Source: Rhipicephalus microplus (Eukaryota > Arthropoda > Arachnida > Ixodida > Ixodidae). From it: DNA of 64,000 nt. The notes under the pieces are model-generated. The model searched no databases, was not told where the DNA came from, and saw nothing but the letters and a program-made list of their open reading frames with translations. The translations under genes were made by a program, and so were the position numbers. Shown here one piece after another: positions 32,491-45,320 of the stretch. Every line of letters begins with the position of its first letter. The stretch's first letter is position 1. The DNA is taken from assembly GCF_043290135.1 (NCBI RefSeq), contig NC_134702.1, positions 74,952,417 to 75,016,416 on the forward strand, written 5' to 3'.

Positions 32491-33597
32491 CGTTGAACAG
32501 CTTTTCCTGTAACAATAACTGCATGAACACTTAAACTCCGGTCACCACAGATCACGCGGAAACATTGGAAATTTTGGATCTGTAATCTCTGACCTTGGGC
32601 CCACAGATTGTTCCTCATCTTCCACACTTACTTTCCCCTGAAAGCCACTTACGCCATTCAAACACACAAGCATGACAAATTTCATCTCTATAATCCTCAC
32701 TTACTATTCGACATGTTTTCATAGAAGATTTTTTAAGTTTCACAAGAAACTTGATGCTGAGCCTCAGTTCAGTTTTTGCATTACACATTTTTTTTTTTAG
32801 AACACAGTTGCATGTGTTCTCTTATGGCACTGCACTCACAACTGGTGTGATCCGTGTTAAGCCCAAACTGGCCGCATGTATAGAGGATGTGTGTGGGATG
32901 ATGTCAGTAAAACAGTTCTTTTCAATTCCACTCTTTTCAAAGTTCACACTTAGTCTATTTCTTTTTTTGTCGGACCTTTTATATACGAAATACTGCCCAA
33001 CGTGTACAACCATTTCAATATACGTGCATTTTTCTATCACAATAAAATTGGATTGCACAGCCAGCTTACAGAGAGGCTTTTCTATGTGTCAGTTCAAAAA
33101 GTGTAAAATTTTATCTTCATTAATAGAATATTATGTTTTACAAGTGATCCTGTAGGGATCGTGTAGGCATCCTCATGTGCAGTTCGCCATCGTTCAGTGT
33201 TAGCTGAACGATGTGAATTCAGCGAACAGAAATAAAGCCTGCAACTTGTCGGCACCTCGTCATTCGTTTCAGGTGTTGCGCTGTGCCAGCACTGCTGAAC
33301 TCGCATTGCACAATTTTTGAACTTTGCGTACACAGTCGTGAACCGATTTCATAAGGTGCAGGTAAACTGAACTGACCTAGAGTTATTCTGTTCGTTTTAG
33401 TTTGTATGGCTACCAAAGAGAGAGTTTCGGAGGCGCACGTTGCAAGTTTACTAATGACGATTCCTGGGACAACATGAAATAGCTTGAACGCATACCAATA
33501 CACACAGCAGCACCAACAATTCATGAATTATAGTGCACAATGTATTATAATATTTCTAGAGCTCCTAGAAAGATAGGAGACATGACGCACAATAAAC
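32491..33597. other. No supported gene (1.1 kb)
   Basis: AT-rich sequence with several unrelated short open stretches. Nothing recognised. Confidence 0.4.
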
Positions 33598-33610
33598 ATA
33601 AGGCAGTCGT

Positions 33611-33850
33611 GCCCCGCCGTGGTGGTGTACTGGCTAAGGTACTCGGCTGCTGCCCCGCAGGTCGCGGGATCGAATCCTGGCTGCGGGTCTGCATTTTCGG
33701 TGAAGACGAAAATGCTGTTGGCCCGTGCGTCGAGATATGGGTGCTTGTTAAAGAACCCCAGGTGGTCGAAATTTTTAGATCCTTCCACTACAGCGTCTCT
33801 CATATTCATATGGTGGTTTTGGGACGTTAAACCCCACATATCATATTAAA
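33611..33850 (+). mobile_element. tRNA-derived SINE (Ruka-like) with 13-bp duplications
   Basis: A complete copy of 240 bp: gccccgccgtggtggtgtac head, ctaaggtactcggctgc, B box gggatcgaatcctgg, aagaaccccaggtggtcg core, and cgttaaaccccacatatcat tail. ataaggcagtcgt (33598-33610) recurs as ataaggtagtcgt (33851-33863). It is the best-preserved SINE in the window and defines the family here. Confidence 0.9.
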
Positions 33851-34002
33851 ATAAGGTAGTCGTAACCACTTTCTGTCCCCTACAGTGACTTCTATTGGTT
33901 GCAGGTTTTTGAAGGGTCGTTGGAGAGACTTCTTCAATACATAGCAACTTTAAAGAAATGCATACTGACTCGTTTCTAGGAATCACACTATTTATATATA
34001 AT

Positions 34003-34307
34003 TTATTCTTTTTTCCCCTCAATTAGTCCTTTGATTAACTCAAGTTGAGATGCTTGGTATGCTGCGTTAGCGCACCTCTCTTCAAGTGCTGCCACTATTT
34101 CCATCCTTCTCATTTCCATTTCCGCTTCCCCTACTCTGACGTCATCGGCATGCTGCTGGTGTAGCAGCTTCATGTTGCCTTCGTGCTGGCGAATTTTCAG
34201 GTCCAGCTTTCTCCTGTCAATCTGGTAGCTGAGGAGGCGCATTTCTGCGTCTTGATCATACCTGGCCTCCAAAAACACCAGCGTTGCCGCATTTTGGCTT
34301 CTCGCTG
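34003..34307 (-). CDS. Candidate last exon, coiled-coil protein
   Basis: Minus strand. An acceptor (atatttttgcag) precedes 34307 and the frame is open to a TGA/TAA at 34003-34005. It encodes about 100 residues with a strongly helical, charged sequence (MRLLSYQIDRRKLDLKIRQ, EAEMEMRRMEIVAALEERC, ASQLELIKGLIEGKKE). This is typical of the C-terminal coiled coil of small nuclear DNA-binding proteins such as Myb/SANT-like factors, including Harbinger accessory proteins, but the DNA-binding part is not seen here. Upstream exons are probably those at 37202-37306 and 39555-39890. Family not identified. Confidence 0.55.
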
Positions 34308-37201
34308 CTGCAAAAATATGTAAACAAGAAACATTGGACTTGACATACTGAAGTACCTAAAGGGATACTGAATAAAATTTTTGCCACTGTAATATTCAAG
34401 CAAACGGAAAGATTGGCTCCTGAAATCAATTGATACAACCCTCATTTGGCAAAAACTTTGCCGGCCTGGTCAGCCCTTCACATTTAGGTGGAGACTCACC
34501 CCCGCCCCCCAACAGACACATACTGAAATAAAATTCTGCATACACCCTGATTGCATTGCCGAGATTGTGGAGCATTTCTCACTTGGAAGATATGACAGTG
34601 CTTAGCCGCTCGCCAGACAAGGTGACTACATCAATCATCGAAGCTACACACATTGAAAAAACGGAAGGTGCTTGTGTTAGCATGGTGTCAATAAAGAAAA
34701 AAAACGAATTTCTAGATTTGTATTGTTTGTGTGAATAAGCGTTCACTATGAGCGGACGAAAGCAAGAGTTGTTGAACAGCTTTTTACTTTCATGTGTAGA
34801 GTATATATATTTATGCACTGCAGGAAATAAAAAATAAAAATCGGGTGTGAGTCAGCGCTCATCTGTGTGCCCAGTGTGTCCCTGTTTTCTTGCACTGTTT
34901 TTTCGTTACAGTGCTTGCAAACCAAGTAGCCCCCTGACAAGCATTGACAATCTAGCGTCAACTGAAGAAGACGAGCACTCTTGCTGGGGTTCTCAATACC
35001 ATATGCAGTAAACACTTGGATTTACAAACATAATGTTTACAAACATTTAAGAATTATTTATGCTTTTAGGAAACCCCCATTAGTTTTTCTATCTGTTTTG
35101 TGCAAAAATGTTTCGGTTGAACTTATCTGAATAGCGAACATTTCAGTTGAACGGGCTTTATTACTGAAATTATCATTATATTTCTGAAATCAGTTGAATA
35201 CATTTTTGTGTTCTGCTATGCTGGCAGTGGCAGATTGAAATTCAGTAACTTTAACCAGCTCTACAATCCCTTGGAAAGTGGCAAGGCTTTATGTCTCAGC
35301 AACAAGCTATGCGACAGAAAGTGCACCAAACATTAACTCTCTGGACAGCCTTGTGACTTCTATTGTGAATAAGTTATACATAATCTACTTATTAAGCTAA
35401 GGCCGCTTTATGCTGCTGAATAATATGCCCATAAGATATGAAATATTACTCTGGAGTTCAAAGATTGACTTTTGCATTCATATTTGTACTTGAGCTTAAA
35501 ACCACACGGTAGTAAGGTCAAAGTTGGTGCTGTGATTGCACAATGGCACGTATTACTTTGCTGTGGTGAAATGAATTCTTTCCTAAGTGCCATCATGGCA
35601 GACAAGCCCTTTAAGCTCTAGGTTCATTTGGATAGAGCAAAAACTTTGTTATGTACCTCTTAGTGGTGTGCGTCGTCGAGGGATCTGTTCTGTTGATGCA
35701 GCCAGTTGTGCTCGTGCACTGCCTCTAGGCAGTGGCTGTGGCACATTTGTTGGAAGCTCTGAAAATGAACAAGATTGCCATGTTTATTGCTTTATGTCTA
35801 CTGCCGCTGAAAATGTGCACTTCAGACACTAACTGAAATTGATTTGTCACGTGAATGTTAATTGTAGCCACAAAATCAGCCTATGTTTGGGGAGTCCAGT
35901 ATTGCTCATTGCATAAACCACAGCTTGCTTGATGACACGCAGTGATTGAAGTGCTGCTTCAATTGCTCCAAACTGCTCTAAAAGAGAAATGTTGCTCCGA
36001 AGTGTATTCTTTGTTACTAATTCCTTCACACCTGCTCTGAGACGACATTGAGAGTATGAGAATGCTGAACTTTTACTGTTTGACTGACACACAAGTCTTA
36101 AAGAAACTAAAAAGAATCTGCGTACTACCATCCCAGTGTGTTACTAGTGTGCAGCATTATTGGCTCTGATCTTATATGTGCGACAAGAATTGGCATATGA
36201 AGCATACAGCTCATAGGTTTTTTTTTCTTAGCTAGACATGCAGGCTACGCACCTATGGTGAAATTTGAAAATGAGCAGGATTGCTTTTATCTGATGCCGA
36301 TTATCTACTGCTTATTTGGCAACAGTTATATGGGACTGTGGTTACTTCTAAAATGTGGTGCTCAGCTTTTCCAGTTTGATTTTATATCTGCCACACATGG
36401 TAGTATTTTAAATTGCAGCTTATTGCACAGCATATTTTGGACAATCTGCTATTGTATGATACATTTAATTTACAATGACTGTTGTATGTTAAATATGTTT
36501 ATTCAGAAAGAATACTTTCAAGCTCATTCGACAATGCTCCGAACTAGTACTAATGTATGGCAAATTTAATATCTTCTAAAACACCAATAGCTGCTCTGAA
36601 CTACCATTTTTTCTGCTCCGAAAACAACTCCGGCTGCTCCAAAGTATGCTCCAAAAAGTAAAAAATGCACTTCCATCACTGGACATCTGATAATAATGGA
36701 AGTGTCTAAAAGATTGCTGTAAAATATGTCCAAATGGCATTGAATACTTGTGTCTCTGCATGACCTCACAATATGGCACATCGAATATAATTTCTGCACA
36801 AGCTGACAAAAAGTATCCATATGTCAACAGGCAGTCGTGTTTCATGAACTGTATTATGAATCATTAAATGCTTATAATCATACTGCAAGCAGTGGCATGC
36901 TCATCGCAAATACTGTCTGTTTTCTTTATAACAGAACAAACAAAACATGAAACAAGCTTAGTTGTTGAACTGCATAATCCAAGGTTGTAGGTTGAATTCT
37001 CGGCCGCTGTGGCTTCAATTCAGTGTGTGCGAAATGCAATGGCATTCGTGTACTTAACCAAGGTTGACATAAAATAACTGACACAACACACCTCATACAA
37101 CACACCTCATACTCATATTGTGGGTTTTGTAAGCGATATCCCACAATTGTAGCTATTAAAATCATAACAAACAGGGATATAAAGTCAACAAAATGATGTA
37201 C
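34308..37201. other. Probable intron of the minus-strand gene
   Basis: AT-rich with no further exon I can support. tgctccgaa / tgctccaaa words recur near 35965-36000 and 36595-36650, perhaps a small repeat family. Confidence 0.35.
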
Positions 37202-37306
37202 CTCGCAATGGTGTATGGTTATGAGTGACTTGGGAAGGCCCATCCACACTTGTTGCTGGCGTGTGGCTTGCCTCATTGGCCGTGGTGCCAGGTGTTAGCT
37301 CAAGCT
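37202..37306 (-). CDS. Candidate internal exon, Thr/His/Pro-rich
   Basis: The acceptor is ttttccag and the donor is g|gtacat. The 105 bp are open in one phase and encode a Thr/Pro/His-rich piece (LELTPGTTANEASHTPATS, then VDGPSQVTHNHTPLR). It has a diverged tandem copy at 37568-37696. Compositionally it would be a disordered linker between the N-terminal exon and the coiled coil. Confidence 0.45.
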
Positions 37307-37567
37307 CTGGAAAAATTGACCCCATCATCGTCACATACGGGACTCTTCAAAGTGATGACATAATTTTAAGTAATCCTTTAATTGGCTTGTTACACTAGGC
37401 AACATTACGAAAAGCAACACATTTACACCAGTATACCTGCCCAAGTATTCATCATGCTATTAGCTGTGCTCACAACCAAAGAAAATTGGTAAATTTTACG
37501 TGGCACATGAAAACCCACTGATAATTGCTATTAAAAGCATGACAAGGAAACAACAATAATAATATAC

Positions 37568-37696
37568 CTGGTGATGGTGTATGGCTGCCACTAACTTTTG
37601 TTGAGGGCCCATAAACTGTTGTTACTGGCTAATCAACAGTTGTTGCTGGCGTGTGGGTCCGCTCATCAGCCATGCTAGCTGCGCTCATGTAGCGAG
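37568..37696 (-). pseudogene. Duplicated exon copy with in-frame stop
   Basis: This is homologous to 37202-37306 together with intron sequence on both sides. Shared words include acccacacgccagcaaca, agccatacaccat, attcttcaaagt.atgacataat and gaagcaacaaaac. It keeps an acceptor (tttctag) and a donor (g|gtatat). It has 24 extra bp and a TAG in the frame used by the first copy, so inclusion would truncate the protein. Confidence 0.55.
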
Positions 37697-39554
37697 CTAG
37701 AAACATTGTCTCCATTATGGGCACACATGTGATTCTTCAAAGTAATGACATAATTTCAAGTAAACCTTTAAGTGGCTCATTGCATTAAGCAGGGTGACAC
37801 GAAGCAACAAAACACCTGCATAAGTAGTATTGCTGAAGTATTAATTAAACAACGTAGGAAAAAATATTCACCATTCTAGCTGTTGCCACTGGTGTCTGGG
37901 GTAGTTATCACAACAGAGAGCGAAACCATTTATTCATTAAAAATATCCATTCAGTGCTACGAGATGGTATGGCTGCATATGCTCAACCAACAACAGCAAA
38001 AACAAAACAGTGTTATGCGGTAAGCTATATAGATGATAAGAACAATGCAGAATATGTGGCAGATCATCACGCTGTCCACATGCACAGAAACACTGCTGTG
38101 CAAAATAAGTGAAGGCAGTTTTACCTAACAACGGCTTTTACAGGTTTTCAAGAGTATGCTGGCAAAAATGTGTTTAATTGCCTCACCAGTTCTTCGTTAT
38201 AGTGAATTATGCTGAAACTTGAATATTTTTTACATACATTGTGCCTCGGCTGATAAGGGCCAGTCAAAATGGCAGCGTCTGTCTGGATCGTCCACATTAT
38301 TTGCAGTATCTTCATTCTCCCTTGCATACATGCTACGCAGCAGTGAAGCCGCTAGAGTCACTGTGTCACCTTGTACAGATGGAAAGTATTAAAACACATG
38401 AAATCAAAAACCAGTGCCTCTTTAGTGATGTTAGTTACACAAGTTCCCTAACATTTCACCCTGAAATAAGTGCATATTTGCTTTCAATCAGACTGAACAA
38501 CACCAGTGACCCTAAACGCTAGAAAGCATCGTTGCGGCACATCATTTGCAAGTTTGGGAATGCAGTTACTTGATGGGACCGACAACCAGTAGAAATGTGT
38601 GACTACATCCAAGCAGAAATTAAAAACAAACATGAAAATAGTGACAGAATACAGCAGCCTTTTCGCATTGTAAGTAGGATTTATATTTTGAATATTTTTG
38701 TAAAAGCAACCAAAAACAGGTATGTCCGACAGCCCAGAAGAAGCCCTTCGCAGCTATATTCCTGAATGTATTGCTGCTGTATGCAGTTGCATATTCTTAT
38801 GCTGTCATGCATGCCATCATCAAAATTACAGCACGTATAACAAAGCCCGCTCTATTCTGTGTTTTATTTACTAGGCAAAAGGAGTTGCACAGTGAGAAGC
38901 ATGCTGCCTTTTGAGCAGCCAGTGCACCTTCTTAAGCTGCTGCGTAAGCGCATAGAGTGTGCACATGCACAGTGTACTGCCTTGCTCAGACACGAACCAC
39001 TCTTGCGCTAACTGTTTGAGGCATGTGTTGTCACGTGCATCTCCAACCGCAAGTTCACCGGAGATAGAAACAAATTATTACAAATGTTTCACAGCATTTT
39101 GCTTGTTACTATTCTGTGATTAGATACTCTGACTATTAAGGTTTTCATTGTGCCAAAAAATAGGTGCCATAACAATAGGTTGTTTCCTTTGAGGTAGTTA
39201 AGAAGACGGATTATCAGATAATTCAGGGGAATTCGTAGGGACCGTAATAGCAGTGTCATCGTGGAATTCACTCCAAAAACTTTATCAGGTTAAAATAGCA
39301 ATTATCTGGTGCATATAAACTGGAAATAAAAACTTTCAGAAAGTCACACATTGACAGATTTAAGTGTGAATGATAATGTTAACATAAATGTATCATATGG
39401 GTCAACCAATACAGAGTATATTTGGCCTCGAATTGTGCAAGTAAATTTCATTGAACGATGCAGATGAGTGCCAATGTTTCAGAGCTTCCTTCTGCACGCC
39501 TATAAAACAAGAAAAAGAAAAAAAGCGGGGGGGCGATTGTAGCGAAGTTCTTAC
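37697..39554. other. Probable intron, nothing else recognised
   Basis: AT-rich sequence between the candidate exons. No supported coding block. A short GC-richer patch at 38880-39010 has no clear frame. Confidence 0.35.
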
Positions 39555-39890
39555 GAGATTGATTGCTTATCTCCGCTGCTGATTCAGCAGCATAGCACTC
39601 CAGCGCGGCGATGTGGCGGTCGTCCCAACTGGCCTGCGCGGTAGGTCTGACCCGCTTAGCAGTGGACTCCGACGCAGACTCTGGCGTGGTCTCTGATGCG
39701 GAAGCTGGAGTGTTCTTCGCACGGTGCTTCCGAACAGCCGACTGTCGTGGCCGATACGAGTATTCGGCGGTGAGGTCCGCCACGTGCTGGAGAAGTACGT
39801 CGATTGCCGCGTATTCTTCTTCTGTTCCCGATCTAGTCAAGCAAACATTCACGTTTACAAATTTGGCCACTACGTGGTGGCTTGAAGATA
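39555..39890 (-). CDS. Candidate N-terminal exon of the minus-strand gene
   Basis: An open frame from about 39890 down to a good donor (caatctc|gtaaga). It reads FVNVNVCLTRSG, EEEYAAIDVLLQHVADL, a basic/Ser-rich stretch (SAVRKHRAKNTPASASET) and ASWDDRHIAALECYAAE. No ATG begins the frame; it may start upstream or after an acceptor near 39871 (ccacgtag). The GC and codon content is clearly higher than the flanks, which supports a real exon. Function unknown. Confidence 0.5.
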
Positions 39891-40081
39891 ACGTGAAATA
39901 TGCGGTCTACTTAGTTTTTTCTGTTTTTCTTGTCATTCCGTAGGAAGTGGGCCAGGAGAAGGTCAACGCGCTCTTTCACACTTCGTGAATTTAAGTGTCC
40001 GCCGCAGTAGCATTGACACTCTTTCAGTGATCGTGTGCCACCGAGAAGCATTCTCGTAAGGGTTCAGCACAAGAACTTCTT

Positions 40082-40230
40082 CAAGGATAATTTTATCGAC
40101 AGATAAAATTTCGACGGATAATTTATCGAAGGATAATTCTAATTATCCAATAAATAATATTGATTTATTTAATAATAATATTTATACGATAATTACTAAT
40201 TAATTATCGACGGATAATTTTATGGCTTTT
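40082..40230. repeat. AT-rich cluster of GATAATTTTATCGA words
   Basis: aaggataattttatcgac, acggataatttatcga, aaggataattctaattatcc and acggataattttatgg occur within 150 bp, with inverted pairs (gataatt / aattatc) able to form a cruciform. It lies right at the start of the LINE copy 2 sequence. Confidence 0.7.
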
Positions 40231-40250
40231 GGCAGCGTTCGACTTCCTCG

Positions 40251-41740
40251 GTGGGCCTACCTGCTAGGCCTACCAACTTGGTCATCCACGAAGCAGAGGG
40301 AGATGAGCTTCCCTCCGCGAAGCTCTCGACTATAATGAAAGCAGCTGGCGTCAAGAGTATGCCAGGGCCAGAAAGTCCGCTTCATTCCCGAAGAAATCGG
40401 TGCCTGTCATCAACACTTCGCAAGGACATTCACAGAACGCTCTCCCATCGACTCGTCGCAGTGTCCTCAGACCCCCTCTATTTCCAGTGGACGACTACAA
40501 AGTAGTCCCACGAATGCGTGGAGGCCTCAGCTGTGCTGACACTCTACTATCGAAGCTCATACATGCCGTCCTCTAAGCGGCAGCGCTCACAAGTTGTCTG
40601 CATGACATATGCTACATCAACCCTGAAAGCAACATTGTGCTCATAAGCACACCGGACTCAGAACGCACCAAAGCATAACACCGTATCAAATCTATTAAGG
40701 TGGATGAGTGCAGCTTTGAAGTTGTCACCCACATTACCGATTCATCGAATACCCGCTGAGGGGTCATCCGTAATATTGCCATGGAACACACACCCGAAAC
40801 CATCTAAACCATCTTGCAAGTCAATTGGACTATGAGAGATTAGGTCTCATTTTGGCCGGACATCGCATCGGTACCACAACGTTCATTTTGGTTACCTTCA
40901 GAGGTACGTACGTGCCTTTCTACATAAGCTATCAGGGTACCATCACCTTATCGTAATAAAACGGAAGCCTGCCATCTCTGCCGCACCCTTGGCCACAGAT
41001 CAGACGTATGCCCATGTGCCTCTCAGTCTTTATGTCCAATGTGTGGCATTTCGAGGCCACTCCTTGATCACGAATGTAAACCTAAGTGTGTAGTGTGCAA
41101 CAGCAACCACCCCACCGGCTCGCCAAGTGCCTACAGCGTTACAAGCCCTAACCAAAGCACGCAACCTCAATTTTCAACAAGATGAAGCTCCATTCCTCGA
41201 CCCAAGCTCATCTTTCAAGAATGCCCCTAGAGAACGCTCATCCAGTGTCACCAGACAACAAAGCTGAAAAAGCCACAGCTGTAGCCGAAGCCGCAACAAA
41301 AGCATGCATCAAGACCTCAGACCCCGGAGTGGCCCTGGACATTAGGTGAGCTAGGCTGATGTAGCTTCCCCTGAAATCTCCATTCAAAAACAGCTGAAAC
41401 AATTGCAGGCGGAGATGAAACTACGCTTAGAGCTTCAGTCCTTCAAACAACCATCTACCTCCCCACACTTCCCCGCCTCATATCTCACCCCTACATCCAT
41501 CTCACAAGCACCAGCTCCTTTCTCAACCACCCCTGTAACTAAAGACCCCGCTCAGCCACCTGCGCAAAAACAAAAAGTCTTGAGTCCCACACTGTCATTC
41601 AAAAAGCAAGTAGACAAAGTCGAAGCGAAAGTAGAGAGGATTGACCAAGTTAACGAAAAAGTAACCAAACTCGAGGAAAAACGAGACAATTTTATTGCTT
41701 CTCCACAGCTTCCTTGCAGAAGCTACAAAGATCCGTAGCC
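40251..41740 (+). pseudogene. LINE copy 2, ORF1 relic
   Basis: Frames with zinc knuckles near 40970-41100 (CHLCRTLGHRSDVCP and CPMCGI...DHECKPKCVVC) and a charged coiled coil near 41600-41690 (KKQVDKVEAKVERIDQVNEK) match the order of ORF1 in the LINE at 6889-12602. Many stops and shifts. Confidence 0.7.
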
Positions 41741-41949
41741 TTGATACAACAAGCCATGTTACCGATGCAACAAACCCTACATAGAGTCACGCAGTGAATG
41801 GACACGGTCAACGCTAATCATTCATAGCTTGCCCAACCTGAGCCAAAGCCACCTAGCGAAAATGGCTCCTCGTAAGTGCACCAATTTTTTGCGTACGGCA
41901 ATCGAAATCCAGAGGGTTTCGCTGAAAAAAGGCAAACGAAAAAAGGGAA

Positions 41950-44900
41950 ACTCCAGCAGTACATTAAATCATAAACTACCCTACCCCCATCATTGTGTTA
42001 CAAGAAACAAATGGTGTAGTGAAGCTGCCGGCTTATAGAATGCATCAAAATCCGGCTGATACCAAACCAAGCACTGCTGCCTTAACTCAGAAGCACCTTG
42101 CAGTTACCTATTCAAAATTTGCAACATCGACAATAAGCACGACTTTCTTCAAATAATACCTGATAAGCTTAACTCGCTATTCTTATACATTCTCACTGCA
42201 TTTGTAGACCACAAGAGAAAAGCCACCACGTCGATTCTCTATTCGCCCGAGCTTCATCCTCGGCAGGCAAGCGTACCCTCTTCATAGTGGGGGATTTCAA
42301 CGCCTCCTACACAGCGTGGGGTTACACCGCATCTACACCGAAAAGGAGAGCCCTCTGGTACCATATTCAGGCGCATCGTTTTGCACTGCACAACAACCAG
42401 GAGGAGCCTACTCGTTTGGAGAACAGTGTGAACAAAGATACGTCCCCCAATCTTACCCTCACTCACAATGCTCCCACAAATGTTCAGACTAACATCTTGG
42501 CAGTGATCATTACATTATTAGCATTACTTTGCAACTAAAACGCGGATCCATTGTACCCAAACCACTGATGCTCACAGAATGGGTCAAGTTTAACGAGGCA
42601 CGTAACAGTACCGCTTTCACAAATATTGTAGACCTTACTGAGTAGACTCAACAGCTTCAAAAAGATGCTGAAATCCACAAAAAAACTCTACCCCCCGACA
42701 TCACAATGACTACTCTCGACTCCAAGCTTCTCCATATGTGGGAAGCACAACATTCACTTCTGCGATGGTAGAAACACAAGCGTAACAACAGGAAACTCCA
42801 CATTAGGATAGCGAAGCTAGACCAACAGATTAAGGGATACGTGACGCAATTGGTGGCGCAACAATAGGGTCAGCTTTGCGAAGGAATGCATGACCATCTT
42901 AGTAATAAATGAACGTGGCAACTTTTTAGTTATCTGCTAGACCTCAGCACTTATCGCGCACGACGCTGTCACGCTATCACCAAACTGTTACATGAACTCA
43001 ATGCCTTTTTGGGACAACTCTTCGATGATCTCCGCACGTTGCATTTATCTCAATTACGTAAGCATTCTATACAGTCTTACACAGGGAAAACTATGGTGTC
43101 ATTAGATGCAACGATAACGGAGGTGGAAGTTCGGAACGCTCTTGCAACACTCTGTACCACGTCGGCTTCAGGCCCCGACCGCGTTAAGAACCAATTACTT
43201 AGAAATCTTGACTCTATTTCTAATAAAGTTTTGACTGAGTACTTTGACAACTGTTTTGACAAGGGCACCTTTCCACCTTCGTGGAAAGATGCCAGAGTCT
43301 TATTTATACCTAAACCGAACAAAGCTCCCTTAGTAGAAAATATAGAGCCCATTTCCTTAACATTGTGTCTGAAAAAAACTATGGAGCATGTTGTGCTTGC
43401 ACGCCTCCAGACACAAGTGGAGGATATTGGACTACTGATTCCAGAAATTATTGGCTTTAGAGCCTCACTTTTGGAGCAAGATGCGATGTTTCGCCTTCAA
43501 AACGACATCATAACTCCTACCCATATCGAGGTTACTCAGGCAACATTAAGACCAGAACGTTCCTCACCCTATACACTACGTAGCTTCGGGACGCCTCAAG
43601 GGTCAGTGCTCTTTCCAATAGTTTTTAACCTGGTTGTGCTACCTATACCCAACGCTCTTCAACGTATCCCTGACTTGAACTTCTCCATCTATGCCGATGA
43701 TATCACCCTACGGTTGAAAGAACCCTCAGATGGACAAATTCAAGATACCCTACAAACAGCTGTAGACATACTAGCAGCACTAACAACTCCGATGGATCTA
43801 TATTGTACCCCGAGCAAATTAGAGTTACTTCTTCTACTAACTCATCGTCGGAACAAACACGTTCCAATTATCAAAGTTCACATAATTAGATGCCTCATTC
43901 CTAGAGTATCACGTGTTCGAGTTCTAGGTTCATCAAGCCAAAATAACCTACTTACTATGCATACACTCGAAGCTTTATGCAGTACCGTTGAAAACACCTT
44001 AAGTATTATAGGAAGAATCTCAGGGAAAAATGGAGGGCTCCGAGTGTCGGAGCTGCCTCGTAATACAAGCTTTTGTGATTAGTAAAATCGCGTATACTCT
44101 CCCTTACCTTCATATTAACTTAGCAGAGGAAGAATTGGTCAACACCCTCTTTCGCAGAGCTTACAAATACGCGCTAGGCATTGTAATCAATACCTCGAAC
44201 GCACGACTCCACCAGACAGGAGTCATAAATACCCTATGTGAAATCTGTGAACCCCATTTAACTGCTCAATACGCAATTCTCGCGACCGCTAGCGCAGGTC
44301 ACCACATTTTATCGTCTCGTAGAATTACCTTCACCTCACTCACCAATGCTAATTTTAACATTCCCCATCACATACACAAACAATACCGCCCCTTCGTAAA
44401 AACATGCACCCAACATATCATACTAAGCATCCAATCCAAAGATGAAAAGCTCTTCAAAAAAATTGCATGGAGCCAATGACGTGCTCACGTCGATGCGGCG
44501 GAATACCCATCCTCCTTATCCTATGCCATCTATGCTGTTGATTATAATGGCAAGGCGCTCACAACGGAATCCATCACTGTCAACTTCTCGGAGGAGGCAG
44601 AGGAGCCTGCCATCGCTTTAGGTTTATTCATCCTCTATACCACTATGATTGTAACTACAAAACTGTCATACGTAACTTCAGCGCAAGTCGCATTTGACCA
44701 ATTGCCCTTTCCAGTCTTAAGAACATCCTCCAACGCAAGACTTTTTCTCTTATGAACGTCCGCGCACGCAGGGTTGAGGGGCAACGAGGGGGCTCATACC
44801 TGTGTTCGAGGAATGACCGGCCGAGCGCAGGACTCCGATGGCGCTTTAGACTACGCGGCTTTTTTCAGCGCGAGAGGTCGTCTTTTGACTTTCCAGGACA

Positions 44901-44982
44901 TAAAAAATCACTATCGCCAACAGCGCATTATATACCCCCCCCCCCCTTACACCATGGAGGATCAAGCTACCATGAAATATTA
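41950..44982 (+). pseudogene. LINE copy 2, ORF2 relic (RT motif A deleted)
   Basis: The endonuclease shows VGDFNASYTAWGYTAS and LGSDHYIISI, so the SDH catalytic His is kept. Reverse transcriptase shows SASGPDRV, DARVLFIPKPNK, FGTPQGSVLFPIVFNL and YADDITL. Between LQNDIITPTHIE (about 43520) and the next recognisable block the stretch that should contain motif A (D..KAFDNV) is missing. RNase H follows as YAVDYNGKALT and FSEEAEEPAIALGL with later shifts. Inactive. Confidence 0.78.
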
Positions 44983-45320
44983 AGGCGCCAATGCAGACCC
45001 GTACGTTTCCTCTCCCATCTTTTCGTCATCTTATGCACCCTGCGATATACCCCTCCCCTTTGTGCATTTTCTGTCAACAAAGAGCTAACCTTGACCATAA
45101 CAAGTGGGGGTGTACTCAGAACCCACCACTAAATTCTCTGTGCATTAATACTAAGGAGCAGTGGGAGGCTGCTATGTGCAGATCGGTGCCCGAGGTCCAG
45201 GACAAGATCTTGGATTGGACGAAGAGGGTAGCGGAGACATACGCTAGGTAGCCTCCTCTGACACTCCACCACCGCACCTTTCCTTCTTGGGATAAATAAA
45301 GCTTTTCCTCTCACTTCTCT

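Larger units (their letters stand above)
40231..45320 (+). mobile_element. I-superfamily LINE, near full-length, copy 2
   Basis: Plus strand. Order is ORF1 remnant (about 40251-41740), endonuclease (about 41950-42540), reverse transcriptase (43009-44082), thumb and RNase H (44030-44740), C-terminal Cys segment and tail (KEQWEAAMCRSVPEVQDKIL, stop at 45249), AATAAA at 45295 and a T/C-rich end. It is heavily mutated but has all parts. The tail is the same family as the fragment at 60703-60895. The 3' end runs straight into the start of copy 3. Confidence 0.82.
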
